A DNA stretch of 64,000 nt from Duganella zoogloeoides (GTDB taxonomy: Bacteria; Pseudomonadota; Gammaproteobacteria; Burkholderiales; Burkholderiaceae_D): positions 4,712,001 through 4,776,000 of the forward strand of contig NZ_CP140152.1 in the NCBI RefSeq assembly GCF_034479515.1. The letters are read 5' to 3'. This document shows, in pieces, positions 51,615-59,910 of this stretch; position 1 is the first letter of the stretch, and every line of letters begins with the position of its first letter. The notes beneath the pieces were generated by a model that worked only from the letters and a program-made list of their open reading frames with translations, was not told the origin of the DNA and did no database searches. The translations under genes and the position numbers were made by a program.

Positions 51615-51623
51615 ATTTTACCA
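51615..51623 (-). promoter_or_regulatory. Possible extended -10 promoter of tkt
   Basis: On the minus strand TGG-TAAAAT lies about 70 bases upstream of the tkt ATG; the -35 position (TTTTAT) is poor. Confidence 0.4.
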
Positions 51624-51766
51624 GAGGCTGCGGCCCCATAAAAAAAACCGCAGGACCAACGCATTACTCCCATGCAATGAGCTACTGCAGATAGCTTTTC
51701 CTTGATTAACCTCCGAACAAACCGGCCAGCGATTAAAATGACGCCAGATTATTCGACCCGACCACC

Positions 51767-52498
51767 ATGCCCCGTTTTTACCTTCCCCTGCCCTTGGCCG
51801 TCGGCCAGCGCGTGACCTTACCCGATACCCTGGCCCACCATATCCAGGTGCTGCGCCTGACGGAGGGTGACACTATTGCGCTGTTTAATGGCGCTGGCGG
51901 CCAGTACACCGCGACGTTGCGCGAAGTGGCCCGGCGCAGCGCCAGTGTCGACATCGATGCCCACCTGACCGTGGAAACCGAGCTGCCATTTGCCGTCACC
52001 CTGGCGCAGGCGCTGCCAGAGGCCAGCAAGATGGATTGGATTATCGAAAAAGCCATGGAACTGGGCGTGTCTGCGATCGAACCGCTGGCCACGCAGCGCT
52101 GCGTGGTGCGGCTGTCGGCAGAGCGCGCAGAAAAAAAACTGGCTCACTGGCAGGGCATCATCGCCTCGGCGGCCGAGCAGTGCGGCCGCAACCGGCTAGC
52201 GACGCTGGCGCCGCCGCAAGACTACAAGCAATGGATTGCACGGGCGCCGGAAGCCGCGCAGCCGCGCATCATCCTCAGTCCGCGCGCCACCTTATCGCTG
52301 GCCGGTTGGGCGCGTGCGCAACCGCCACAGACGGTAACGCTGGTGATCGGACCGGAAGGTGGACTGAGCGAGGCCGAAGAAGAACTGGCATTGCGCCATG
52401 GTGGCGTCGCGCTATCGATGGGGCCCCGTATTCTGCGCACTGAAACCGCAGGTCTGTCTGCGCTGGCAATATTGTCCGCGTGCTGGGGAGGCATGTAG
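51767..52498 (+). CDS. rsmE: 16S rRNA (uracil1498-N3)-methyltransferase
   Basis: 243 aa. RsmE methylates U1498 of 16S rRNA near the decoding centre. It has an N-terminal PUA-like domain (1-70, MPRFYLPLPLAVGQ, HHIQVLRLTEGD) and a SPOUT/trefoil-knot methyltransferase domain. The SAM-binding knot is LVIGPEGGLSEAE (192-204) and the C-terminal LGPRIL-type segment is GPRILRTETAGLSAL. Family hallmarks KMDWIIEKAMELGVSAIEP and SAAEQCGRN are present. It is divergent from tkt with 218 bases between, and is followed after 123 bases by the hydroxylase gene. Confidence 0.96.
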   Translation: MPRFYLPLPLAVGQRVTLPDTLAHHIQVLRLTEGDTIALFNGAGGQYTATLREVARRSASVDIDAHLTVETELPFAVTLAQALPEASKMDWIIEKAMELGVSAIEPLATQRCVVRLSAERAEKKLAHWQGIIASAAEQCGRNRLATLAPPQDYKQWIARAPEAAQPRIILSPRATLSLAGWARAQPPQTVTLVIGPEGGLSEAEEELALRHGGVALSMGPRILRTETAGLSALAILSACWGGM

Positions 52499-52621
52499 CG
52501 CGCAGCATTATCGAATCACCCCGGCATGAGTTGAAGTTGAAAAAAGTGTGTGCTTGCATGGATCTTGCAACTAATCCAGAGAGCCAGAATTTTTCCTCAA
52601 CAACTTGTCGGAAGTGAGTCA

Positions 52622-53920
52622 ATGATGCATAACGCCCGCTTGGCGCAACCTGAAATTTCCATCCTGGAGGCAACCGCTATCCAGGCCACCCAGAACGGCC
52701 AGGAGGAGGACGCAGCGCGCAGCTGGTCGCGCATCCTGGAACTCGATCCAGCCCACGCGCCAGCCTTGTCGGCGCTGGGCAAACGCGCGTTCCGCTACCG
52801 CGATTACGACACGGCTCGCCTGGCGTTCGAGCGCCTGGTGCGCGCCAACCAGGATGATCCGCAAAGCTGGATCAGCCTGGCCCTGGCTTGCCAGGCGCAA
52901 AAAGACGAAACCGCGGAGGAAACCGCGATCCACAATGCGCTGGTCGCCGATCCGCACAACATGGTGGCGCTGATCCTGCGCGCACAGTTGCTCGAGCGCC
53001 AGGGGAAAACCCACCAGTCCGCCACGGTGTATGGTGCCGTCAAGCAGGTCGCTCCGCCGCTGGCCCAGTTGGAGCCTGGGCTGCGCAGCGCCGTCGAACA
53101 TGCGGAACAGTACGTCAGCAAATACCAGGACAGCTACGGCAAGTTCCTCGACCAGTTTCTCGCAGACCAGTACCTGCACTACCAGGGCGAAGACTTGCGC
53201 CGTTTTCGCGAATCGATCGATCTCATGGTCGGTCGCAAGCGCCGCTATGAATCCGAATCGATGGTCTACCACTACCCGGGCCTGTTGCCCCAGGCTTTTT
53301 TTGCGCGCGAAGACTTTCCCTGGCTTGACGCCATCGAAGCGGGAACCGACGCCATCCGCGAAGAGTTTCTGCAGGTACTCGCCGATGAACAGGACTTCGT
53401 GCCGTACTTGACGTACCCTGATGATGTACCGCACCAGCAATTTGTCGAATTGAACAATTCACCGCGCTGGAGCGCCTATCATTTGATTGAAAATGGCCAG
53501 CCGGTGGCAGCGCATGCCGCCAGGTGTCCGCAGACCATGGCGCTGCTGGCGCAAGCGCCGCAACCGGTGCAGCCGGGGCGCACGCCGAGCGCGATGTTTT
53601 CCCTGCTCAAACCGAAGACCCGCATTCCTGCCCACGTGGGCGTTTCCAATGTGCGGCTGGTGACTCACCTGCCGCTGATCGTGCCGCCCGACTGCGGCTT
53701 CCGCGTGGCAAACGATACGCGCCAGTGGGTGCCGGGCAAAGCCTGGGTTTTCGATGACACCATCCAGCATGAAGCCTGGAATGACAGCGAGCAGCTGCGC
53801 GTGGTACTGATCTTCGATGTCTGGCATCCGCACCTGTCGCCCGCTGAGCGGGCAATGATCAGCGCCCTCAGCAGCGGCATCAGCAACTTCCGCCAGCAGG
53901 ACGGCGACTTCGCGCTATAA
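52622..53920 (+). CDS. TPR protein with aspartyl/asparaginyl beta-hydroxylase domain
   Basis: 432 aa from ATG 52622. The N-terminal half (about 14-165) consists of tetratricopeptide-like helical repeats (QEEDAARSWSRILELDPAHA, DTARLAFERLVRANQDDPQS, ETAIHNALVADPHNMVALIL). The C-terminal domain (about 215-405) is a 2-oxoglutarate/Fe(II) oxygenase of the Asp/Asn beta-hydroxylase family. Iron ligands are probably His338 (IPAHVGVSN) and His383 (TIQHEAWN), with Arg393 for 2-oxoglutarate. The motif FSLLKPKTRIPAHVG and the RLVTHLPLIVP strand are typical. The TPR part probably presents a protein or peptide substrate, which is unknown. An in-frame ATG at 52550 lacks a ribosome site. Confidence 0.88.
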   Translation: MMHNARLAQPEISILEATAIQATQNGQEEDAARSWSRILELDPAHAPALSALGKRAFRYRDYDTARLAFERLVRANQDDPQSWISLALACQAQKDETAEETAIHNALVADPHNMVALILRAQLLERQGKTHQSATVYGAVKQVAPPLAQLEPGLRSAVEHAEQYVSKYQDSYGKFLDQFLADQYLHYQGEDLRRFRESIDLMVGRKRRYESESMVYHYPGLLPQAFFAREDFPWLDAIEAGTDAIREEFLQVLADEQDFVPYLTYPDDVPHQQFVELNNSPRWSAYHLIENGQPVAAHAARCPQTMALLAQAPQPVQPGRTPSAMFSLLKPKTRIPAHVGVSNVRLVTHLPLIVPPDCGFRVANDTRQWVPGKAWVFDDTIQHEAWNDSEQLRVVLIFDVWHPHLSPAERAMISALSSGISNFRQQDGDFAL

Positions 53921-53953
53921 GCACTCGGCACGCAATACGCAATACGCAGCGGC

Positions 53954-53988
53954 AAAAAAAAACGGCGAACCCTCAGGTTCGCCGTTTT
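53954..53988. terminator. Bidirectional terminator between the hydroxylase and receptor 6
   Basis: ACGGCGAACC (53962-53971) pairs perfectly with GGTTCGCCGT (53976-53985). Nine A precede it and four T follow, so it is strongest on the minus strand, where it lies 17 bases after the receptor stop. Confidence 0.92.
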
Positions 53989-54004
53989 GCTGAAGCCGGT
54001 CGCT

Positions 54005-56899
54005 TTAGAAGCGGGCGGTCAGGTTCATGAACAGCTTGCGACCCAGTGCGTCGTAGGTCGATGGGAAGGTGTTGCCGTTACCCTGGCCAACGCCGTATTT
54101 CGAGGTGATTGGCGGATCTTTGTCGAACAGGTTGTTGATACCGGCCATTACCGAGATCTGCTTGGTCACAGGGTAGCTGGCAGCCAGGTCGAAGTAGCTG
54201 GTCGCTGGCAGGCGACGGTCCGAAGCGACAAGGCTGGTCGCGCCATCTTCCAGATCCACAGCCTTGAAGTAGCGCCAGGTCAGCGCAACGTCGGCCTTGA
54301 ATGGCGAACCCCAGTTCAGACGCAGCTTGTGACGCCATTTCGGACGTGGCTGATCGCAATTGCCGTCGCCGTTGTACTTGCCGACGCAATCGTAGGCTGG
54401 TTCGCCTGGCAGTTCTTCCACTTCAAACTTGGTCAGCAGCGAGCCGTTCAACATCAGGCTGAAGCGGCCGTAGTCAGTCGCACGGAAGTCGTAGCTGGCG
54501 CCGACGTCCACGCCGGAAGTACGCATGCTACCGATATTGACGTTGGTACCGACAATCGATGCTTCAGGCAGCAGCCACAGGGTACCCAGACGGTCGCGGG
54601 TGATTTGCGAGCAATACAGCGAGTTACCGGACTCGAGGCACTTGTCCAGCGTGGTCAAAGGATTGACGTTGCTGATGGTGTCCTTGATCTTGATGTCGAA
54701 GTAGTCGAGCGTGACGGTCAGGTTACGCATCGGCGCAATCACCAGGCCGAACGTGTTCGACTTGGCAGTTTCCGGTTTCAGGTTGGAGTTACCACCAGCG
54801 AGGTAGTTGTACTGACCGGCAGGGCTGTCCTGGATGTTGCCATACTGGGCAGCGGTAACACCGGTGCGTGCGCACTCGGCGAAGGTGGCAGTCGGAGTAG
54901 CGCCGGCACATGGATCAGCGTCAGCATTGAACAGGTTGTTACCTGCTGGCGAGTACAATTCGTTGATGTTCGGTGCACGCACTGCCTTCTGGTGGGAAGC
55001 ACGGACGCTCAGCATCGACGACGGTTGCCACATCAGGCCGGCACCGTAGGTATTCGCCGTTACACCAGTGCTGAGGTCGGTATGACGGAACGACAGGTTG
55101 GTCGACAGCAGCTTGGCGAACGAACGATCTTCCAGCAGTGGAATCTGGACTTCACCGAAGATATCCTTGACCACGTAGCGGCCTTTGACCGGGACAACCG
55201 GACCACCAGCGCCGTCGAGGTCGAAGTTGGCCGACGGTGCGTCCGGGTTCAGTTCCAGCGATTCAACGCGACGTTCAACACCGAACGACACGCCTACACC
55301 ACTTTTTGCACCAGGTACTTTGATGCCATAGTCACCCAGGTCGGCAGCCAGGGTACCGCTCTGGATCTGCTGCGCGGTGTGACCATAGGTCTGGCCAGGG
55401 GTCTGGATGTAAGCCAGTTGTTCCGGCGTTACGGCGCCCAGCGTCCATGGGTTGTACGGGACGCAATTCGGATCGGAGCCATCCACGACCGAACGGCAGG
55501 TGGCTACGCCATTGACGTTGACCACGTCCAGCGCCTTGGCGCCGCGCTCTTTCGAGAAATAGTTTTCCGAGCTGCCCGCGTAACGCACTTTCGAGGTCTG
55601 CGCGTACACGTCGTAGTTCCACTTGCCAACCGTGCCTTTGGCGCCGAACATCATGCGGTACGAGGTATTGTTGAACAGTGCAACGCGGCCGCCGCCTTCA
55701 ACGTTACGACGCTGAACCACCACGTCGGTTTCGTCGCCAGGTGCGAACAGGCTGAACGCGTTTTTCATCGCCGGCGACAGCATCGGGTTATCGTAACGGA
55801 GCGTGTAGATATTGCCGAAGATACCGCCAGGCGCGATCTGCGCGTCGGTGGTGTTATCGTGGAAAGCGAAGTTGCTGTACACGCGAATCTTGTCATTCAC
55901 GTCGAAGCGGGCCGAGGCCGATACGCCGTAACGCTCGCTGGGGCGCTGCAGGTGATTGATCGGGCCGTAGTTGTAGGCATCGTTGGCGGTGTAAGCGCGC
56001 GGATCGCCGTTGGCGGTGGCCGTGTAGATCGCGTTGGTCTTGGTATTGACGAAACGACCGGTAGCATTGGTACCAGAGCCGCCGCAACCATAGCCGGCTG
56101 CCGAAGCGGTCAGCGCGCACGAGGTAAAGTCACGCTCGGATTGCAGCAGTGCATCGTCTTTCTTGTAGCTGAAGAATACGGTGGCATTACCTTTGCCTTC
56201 AGCAAAGTTACCGCCGATCAGCAAGGAAGCATCTTTCGAGCGGCCATCGAAGCTCTTGTTGCCTGGACGCTGGAACTGCGTGGGATTGCCGACCGAGCGG
56301 CCTGCGACCACGTCACCGACGCCATGCGGGTTGTTTTGCTGGTGGTTGTAACCACTGCCGTTCAACTCGACCTGCACGCCTTCGAAGTTGTCAATCATGA
56401 TGAAGTTGACCACACCCGACACTGCATCAGCGCCATACACGGCGCCAGCGCCACCGGACATCACGTCCACGCGTTTGATCAGCGCGGCAGGGATCTGGTT
56501 CAAGTCGGCAGCGGTCGAGCCTGGCGAGCCAGCAGGCAGGCGGCGGCCATCGACCAACACAAGGGTACGGTTCTCGCCAAGGCCGCGCAAGTCAACCGTG
56601 GCAGTACCGGACGCGCCATTGACCACGTTGCCGGACTGGGCTGCAAACACCTGCGGCAGGTTGTTCAGCAGGCTCTCGACGTTACGCACGCCATCGAGCT
56701 TGATGTCTTTGGAGCCCAACGACACCATCGGGCTGATGCTTTCGGTATTGAGGGTCGGGATACGCGAGCCGGTCACCTCAACTTTTTGCAGCGCTTCCGG
56801 CGCTGCTTCCTGCGCGTGGGCAACAACCTGCATACCCAACGCCATACCGCCGAGACACATCAAACGGATCGAGCGAGACAGTACTGTTTCCTTGATCAT
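54005..56899 (-). CDS. TonB-dependent outer-membrane receptor 6
   Basis: 964 aa, with AAGGGAA upstream of the ATG. Signal peptide 1-29 (AHA|Q) shares the LSRSIRLM core with several receptors here, while the TonB box KVEVTGSRI (39-47) and plug (LRGLGENRTLVLVDGRRLPA, VMSGGAGAVYGADAVSGVVNFI) resemble receptor 4. The barrel ends in LFMNLTARF with terminal Phe. It has no STN domain. It is the only receptor in the window on the minus strand. A 1 kb AT-rich region lies upstream of it. Base composition is slightly less GC-rich than neighbours in third positions (many GTA, ACC, CAG codons), but not enough to claim transfer. Confidence 0.93.
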   Translation of the reverse strand: MIKETVLSRSIRLMCLGGMALGMQVVAHAQEAAPEALQKVEVTGSRIPTLNTESISPMVSLGSKDIKLDGVRNVESLLNNLPQVFAAQSGNVVNGASGTATVDLRGLGENRTLVLVDGRRLPAGSPGSTAADLNQIPAALIKRVDVMSGGAGAVYGADAVSGVVNFIMIDNFEGVQVELNGSGYNHQQNNPHGVGDVVAGRSVGNPTQFQRPGNKSFDGRSKDASLLIGGNFAEGKGNATVFFSYKKDDALLQSERDFTSCALTASAAGYGCGGSGTNATGRFVNTKTNAIYTATANGDPRAYTANDAYNYGPINHLQRPSERYGVSASARFDVNDKIRVYSNFAFHDNTTDAQIAPGGIFGNIYTLRYDNPMLSPAMKNAFSLFAPGDETDVVVQRRNVEGGGRVALFNNTSYRMMFGAKGTVGKWNYDVYAQTSKVRYAGSSENYFSKERGAKALDVVNVNGVATCRSVVDGSDPNCVPYNPWTLGAVTPEQLAYIQTPGQTYGHTAQQIQSGTLAADLGDYGIKVPGAKSGVGVSFGVERRVESLELNPDAPSANFDLDGAGGPVVPVKGRYVVKDIFGEVQIPLLEDRSFAKLLSTNLSFRHTDLSTGVTANTYGAGLMWQPSSMLSVRASHQKAVRAPNINELYSPAGNNLFNADADPCAGATPTATFAECARTGVTAAQYGNIQDSPAGQYNYLAGGNSNLKPETAKSNTFGLVIAPMRNLTVTLDYFDIKIKDTISNVNPLTTLDKCLESGNSLYCSQITRDRLGTLWLLPEASIVGTNVNIGSMRTSGVDVGASYDFRATDYGRFSLMLNGSLLTKFEVEELPGEPAYDCVGKYNGDGNCDQPRPKWRHKLRLNWGSPFKADVALTWRYFKAVDLEDGATSLVASDRRLPATSYFDLAASYPVTKQISVMAGINNLFDKDPPITSKYGVGQGNGNTFPSTYDALGRKLFMNLTARF

Positions 56900-57923
56900 T
56901 ATAGTTAATTCCCTTGTGTGTTTATAAGACGTTTAATGCAGCTTTTAAATGATGCTTTATTCGTCTTTTATTAATAACAGCCGAATTACCTGGATAAGAT
57001 TAATCGACCGCAATTTGCCCTTTCAATACTGCCAAAACTTTGGAAGAAGCCAAACTAGATCATTAATGAAATAATTCGTTCTATCCTTCTTTCATAACAA
57101 CATGCGCTGCCATTTGCTGTCAATCATGACAAAAAGGAGGGGACAGGCGCTGGATCACGCCACTTTCATCTTGCACTGGAATGGTGCGTGACAAATAGTT
57201 TCCGAAAAGCATTGAAAAAATTATCAAATATCGAACAATGTTTGCTGTATCAAAAACACAACAGCTGTGCGGAGGTTGTCGGTGTCGCACGGAAAATTGC
57301 ATAAGCAAACAACAAAATGACAATGTAAATGTTGAAATAAAACAACGAAAATATGGCAACAGCTAACTTTCCTGAGGCAAGCTCCTGTCATGGGAGCCGT
57401 TGTCCAAAATCTCCTCTCCGTCAAGAAAAAGCTATGTAAAGTTGGGCGAAATCGCCGGTACGCTGCTTAAAATGATGCTGTGCCCCCCAGAATCGCGACA
57501 CGATTGACTGCCGGGTCGGGCGACGTTTTTTTGCCAAAAACACGTCAAACGCGCCGTTGTAGGGAGAAACTGAAGAGCACACCAAAACGGTGCAAGTCGT
57601 GTTTTAACAACAGCTTGTTAGATAGCTGCAAGCAAATCATTGTAATTTTGCAACTTTCCATTTGTGTATCCGTGCGCTTGCCAGGTTGGTGCAGATGCAG
57701 GTGAAGCCTTGTTCGTCCACCGAGCGCTTGTTTTATCGGTCCAATACTGAGTGTAAGTTTTCTATTCCTGTGGCACGTCAGTGGCTGTTGCCTGCAAGCC
57801 AAGGATGGGAAGCGCTAAGCAATTTTGGTAAAATGGCGTACTGCCCGGCAATGCAGCGAAATAAATCGCCGCTGTTGCCTACCATTCAATGGCGCCTAAA
57901 CAGCGTCCCGACAGGAATCCCTC
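56900..57923. other. AT-rich intergenic region, 1024 bases
   Basis: The longest gene-free stretch in the window, between the divergent receptor 6 and FAD-protein genes. GC is visibly about 40% over 56900-57480, against more than 60% in neighbouring genes. Short frames here have no ribosome site or recognisable motif. Small inverted repeats such as GCTCC/GGAGC (57381-57397) are present. It must hold the receptor 6 promoter (minus) and the FAD-protein promoter (plus, perhaps near 57829). A small RNA or silencing target is possible but not shown. Confidence 0.5.
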
Positions 57924-59576
57924 ATGTTGCGTCTTAACGAAGTCAAACTCCCCCTGAATCACGCCGAAACCGAATTGTCTGCGGCCATCCTGGCGCGCCT
58001 TGGTATCGGCGCCGATGACCTGCTCGGCTTTACCGTGTTCAAACGCAGCTACGATGCCCGTAAAAAGTCGGCGATCGTATTAATTTATTCGCTCGACATC
58101 GATGTGCGTGACGAAGCGGCCGTACTCCAGCGCGTCCGTCATGACCGCCACGACATCCACCTGATGCCGTCCCCGGACATGACTTATAACTATGTGGCCG
58201 ATGGCAAACAACTCGCGGCACATCCGGAATTCAAACGCCCTGTGGTCATCGGTATCGGGCCGTGCGGGCTGTTGACGGCATTGATCCTGGCGCAAATGGG
58301 CTTGCGCCCCATCATTCTCGAGCGCGGCAAGGTGGTGCGCGAGCGCACCGTGGACACCTTCGGCTTCTGGCGCCAGCGCAAGCTCAACCCCGAGTCGAAC
58401 GTGCAGTTCGGCGAAGGCGGCGCCGGTACCTTTTCGGATGGCAAACTCTATAGCCAGATCAAGGACCCCAAGCACTACGGCCGCAAGGTGCTCACCGAGT
58501 TCGTCAAGGCCGGCGCGCCCGAGGAAATCGTCTATGTGAGCAAACCGCACATCGGCACCTTCCGCCTGGTCAAGATGGTGGAATCGATGCGCGAGAATAT
58601 CGAGGCGCTGGGCGGCGAGTACCGCTTCGACAGCAAGGTTACCGATATCGATATTGAAGAATCCGACAATGGCCGCCAGGTCCGTGCGGTGATATTGGAA
58701 AGCGGCGAGAAGATCGTCACCGACCACGTGGTGCTGGCGATCGGCCACAGCGCGCGCGACACATTCCAGATGCTGTACGACCGCGGCGTGTATATCGAAG
58801 CAAAACCATTTTCGATCGGCTTCCGGGTCGAGCACCCGCAATCGCTGATCGACGCCTGTCGCTTCGGCCCCAATGCGGGCCACCCTATCCTGGGCGCGGC
58901 CGACTACAAGTTGGTGCACCACGCGTCGAACGGCCGCGCCGTGTACAGTTTCTGCATGTGCCCGGGCGGCACGGTGGTGGCGGCCGCGTCCGAGCCGGGC
59001 CGGCTGGTCACCAACGGCATGAGCCAGTACTCGCGCAACGAGCGCAACGCCAATAGCGCCATCGTGGTCAGCATTTCGCCCGAGGTGGACTACCCGGGCC
59101 ATCCGCTGGCCGGGATGGAATTCCAGCGCCGGCTCGAGGAAAAAGCCTTTGAGCTGGGCGGCGGCACGTATGATGCGCCGGGCCAGTTGATGGGCGACTT
59201 CGTGGCTGGCCGCGCCTCGACCGAATTCGGCGCCGTGTTGCCATCGTACAAGCCGGCGGTGCACCTGACCGACCTGGCGCAGATCCTGCCCGAGTACGCA
59301 GTTACGGCCCTGCGCGAAGCGTTTCCGGCATTCGACAAGCAGTTGAAGGGCTATTTCCGCCACGACGCTGTTTTGACCGGCCTGGAGACGCGCACATCGT
59401 CGCCGATCCGCATCAAGCGGCGCGACGACACCTTGCAAAGCCTGAATACGGCCGGCCTGTTCCCGGCCGGCGAAGGCGCCGGCTACGCGGGCGGCATCCT
59501 GTCTGCCGGCGTCGATGGCATCAAGGTGGCTGAAGCAGTAGCGCTGTCGATGGCGGCGGCGCAGTCTGCCCGCTGA
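57924..59576 (+). CDS. FAD-dependent dehydrogenase-like protein (COG2509 type)
   Basis: 550 aa. An N-terminal domain of about 100 residues (FKRSYDARKKSAIVLIYSLDIDV) precedes an FAD/NAD(P) Rossmann fold whose dinucleotide motif is VVIGIGPCGLLTALILAQMG (107-126, GxGxxG at 110-115). QFGEGGAGTFSDGKL, VLAIGHSARDTF and the C-terminal FAD motif GLFPAGEGAGYAGGILSAGVDG are family-typical. The set matches the uncharacterised FAD-dependent dehydrogenases of COG2509. The substrate is unknown and it forms no operon. It ends in a strong terminator at 59602. Confidence 0.88.
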   Translation: MLRLNEVKLPLNHAETELSAAILARLGIGADDLLGFTVFKRSYDARKKSAIVLIYSLDIDVRDEAAVLQRVRHDRHDIHLMPSPDMTYNYVADGKQLAAHPEFKRPVVIGIGPCGLLTALILAQMGLRPIILERGKVVRERTVDTFGFWRQRKLNPESNVQFGEGGAGTFSDGKLYSQIKDPKHYGRKVLTEFVKAGAPEEIVYVSKPHIGTFRLVKMVESMRENIEALGGEYRFDSKVTDIDIEESDNGRQVRAVILESGEKIVTDHVVLAIGHSARDTFQMLYDRGVYIEAKPFSIGFRVEHPQSLIDACRFGPNAGHPILGAADYKLVHHASNGRAVYSFCMCPGGTVVAAASEPGRLVTNGMSQYSRNERNANSAIVVSISPEVDYPGHPLAGMEFQRRLEEKAFELGGGTYDAPGQLMGDFVAGRASTEFGAVLPSYKPAVHLTDLAQILPEYAVTALREAFPAFDKQLKGYFRHDAVLTGLETRTSSPIRIKRRDDTLQSLNTAGLFPAGEGAGYAGGILSAGVDGIKVAEAVALSMAAAQSAR

Positions 59577-59601
59577 TCCAAGACGGTGCCAGACTGGTGC
59601 A

Positions 59602-59628
59602 AACCCGGCTCTGCCGGGTTTTTTTTTT
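59602..59628 (+). terminator. Intrinsic terminator after the FAD protein
   Basis: AACCCGGC (59602-59609) pairs with GCCGGGTT (59613-59620) around TCT, followed by a run of ten T. Confidence 0.95.
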
Positions 59629-59767
59629 CGCCCTGCGAAATTGCCTCAATGCACCAAAATTATGCAAATTCCACCCCTCGCACCATCACGATGCTTTTTA
59701 GTGCAATTTTGATATCCCCAAAAAACAACATTTCAAGTCTTCTAAAACCCGCGTTCCATTGGAAAAA

Positions 59768-59798
59768 TTGACATGGTTCAGGCTGCGATGGTTTCATA
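59768..59798 (+). promoter_or_regulatory. Promoter of TonB-dependent receptor 7
   Basis: Consensus -35 TTGACA (59768-59773) and a -10-like TTCATA (59793-59798) at 19 bases. The segment ATTGACATGGT and the following ATGxTTTxATAA pattern recur before receptor 1 at 20229. Confidence 0.5.
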
Positions 59799-59807
59799 AC
59801 CAGATGC

Positions 59808-59829
59808 AAATTATGAATAAACATAATTT
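59808..59829 (+). promoter_or_regulatory. 8-bp inverted repeat near the start of receptor 7 transcript
   Basis: AAATTATG (59808-59815) and CATAATTT (59822-59829), perfect, spacer AATAAA. It lies just downstream of the predicted -10, a position suited to a repressor. Confidence 0.4.
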
Positions 59830-59910
59830 TCATCAGATCCGTCCACGAGACGATTTACAAAAGAACGATATATGACGGCGGTCCGCCGTTCGGTAAAGAG
59901 GAGTAATGAA

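Larger units (their letters stand above)
59577..59910. other. Intergenic region before receptor 7, 334 bases
   Basis: No gene. Contains the FAD-protein terminator (59602), the receptor promoter (59768), an 8-bp inverted repeat (59808-59829) and a GC-rich hairpin ACGGC/GCCGT (59875-59889) just before the ribosome site. Confidence 0.55.

Noticed and set aside
54005..56899. Receptor 6 as horizontally acquired
   Set aside because: Codon use differs mildly from neighbours, but the signal peptide, TonB box and plug match the local paralogues, and no mobile-element or tRNA boundary is present.
57120..57937. Small open frames in the 1 kb AT-rich gap
   Set aside because: None has a ribosome site, signal peptide or known motif, and several overlap one another on both strands.
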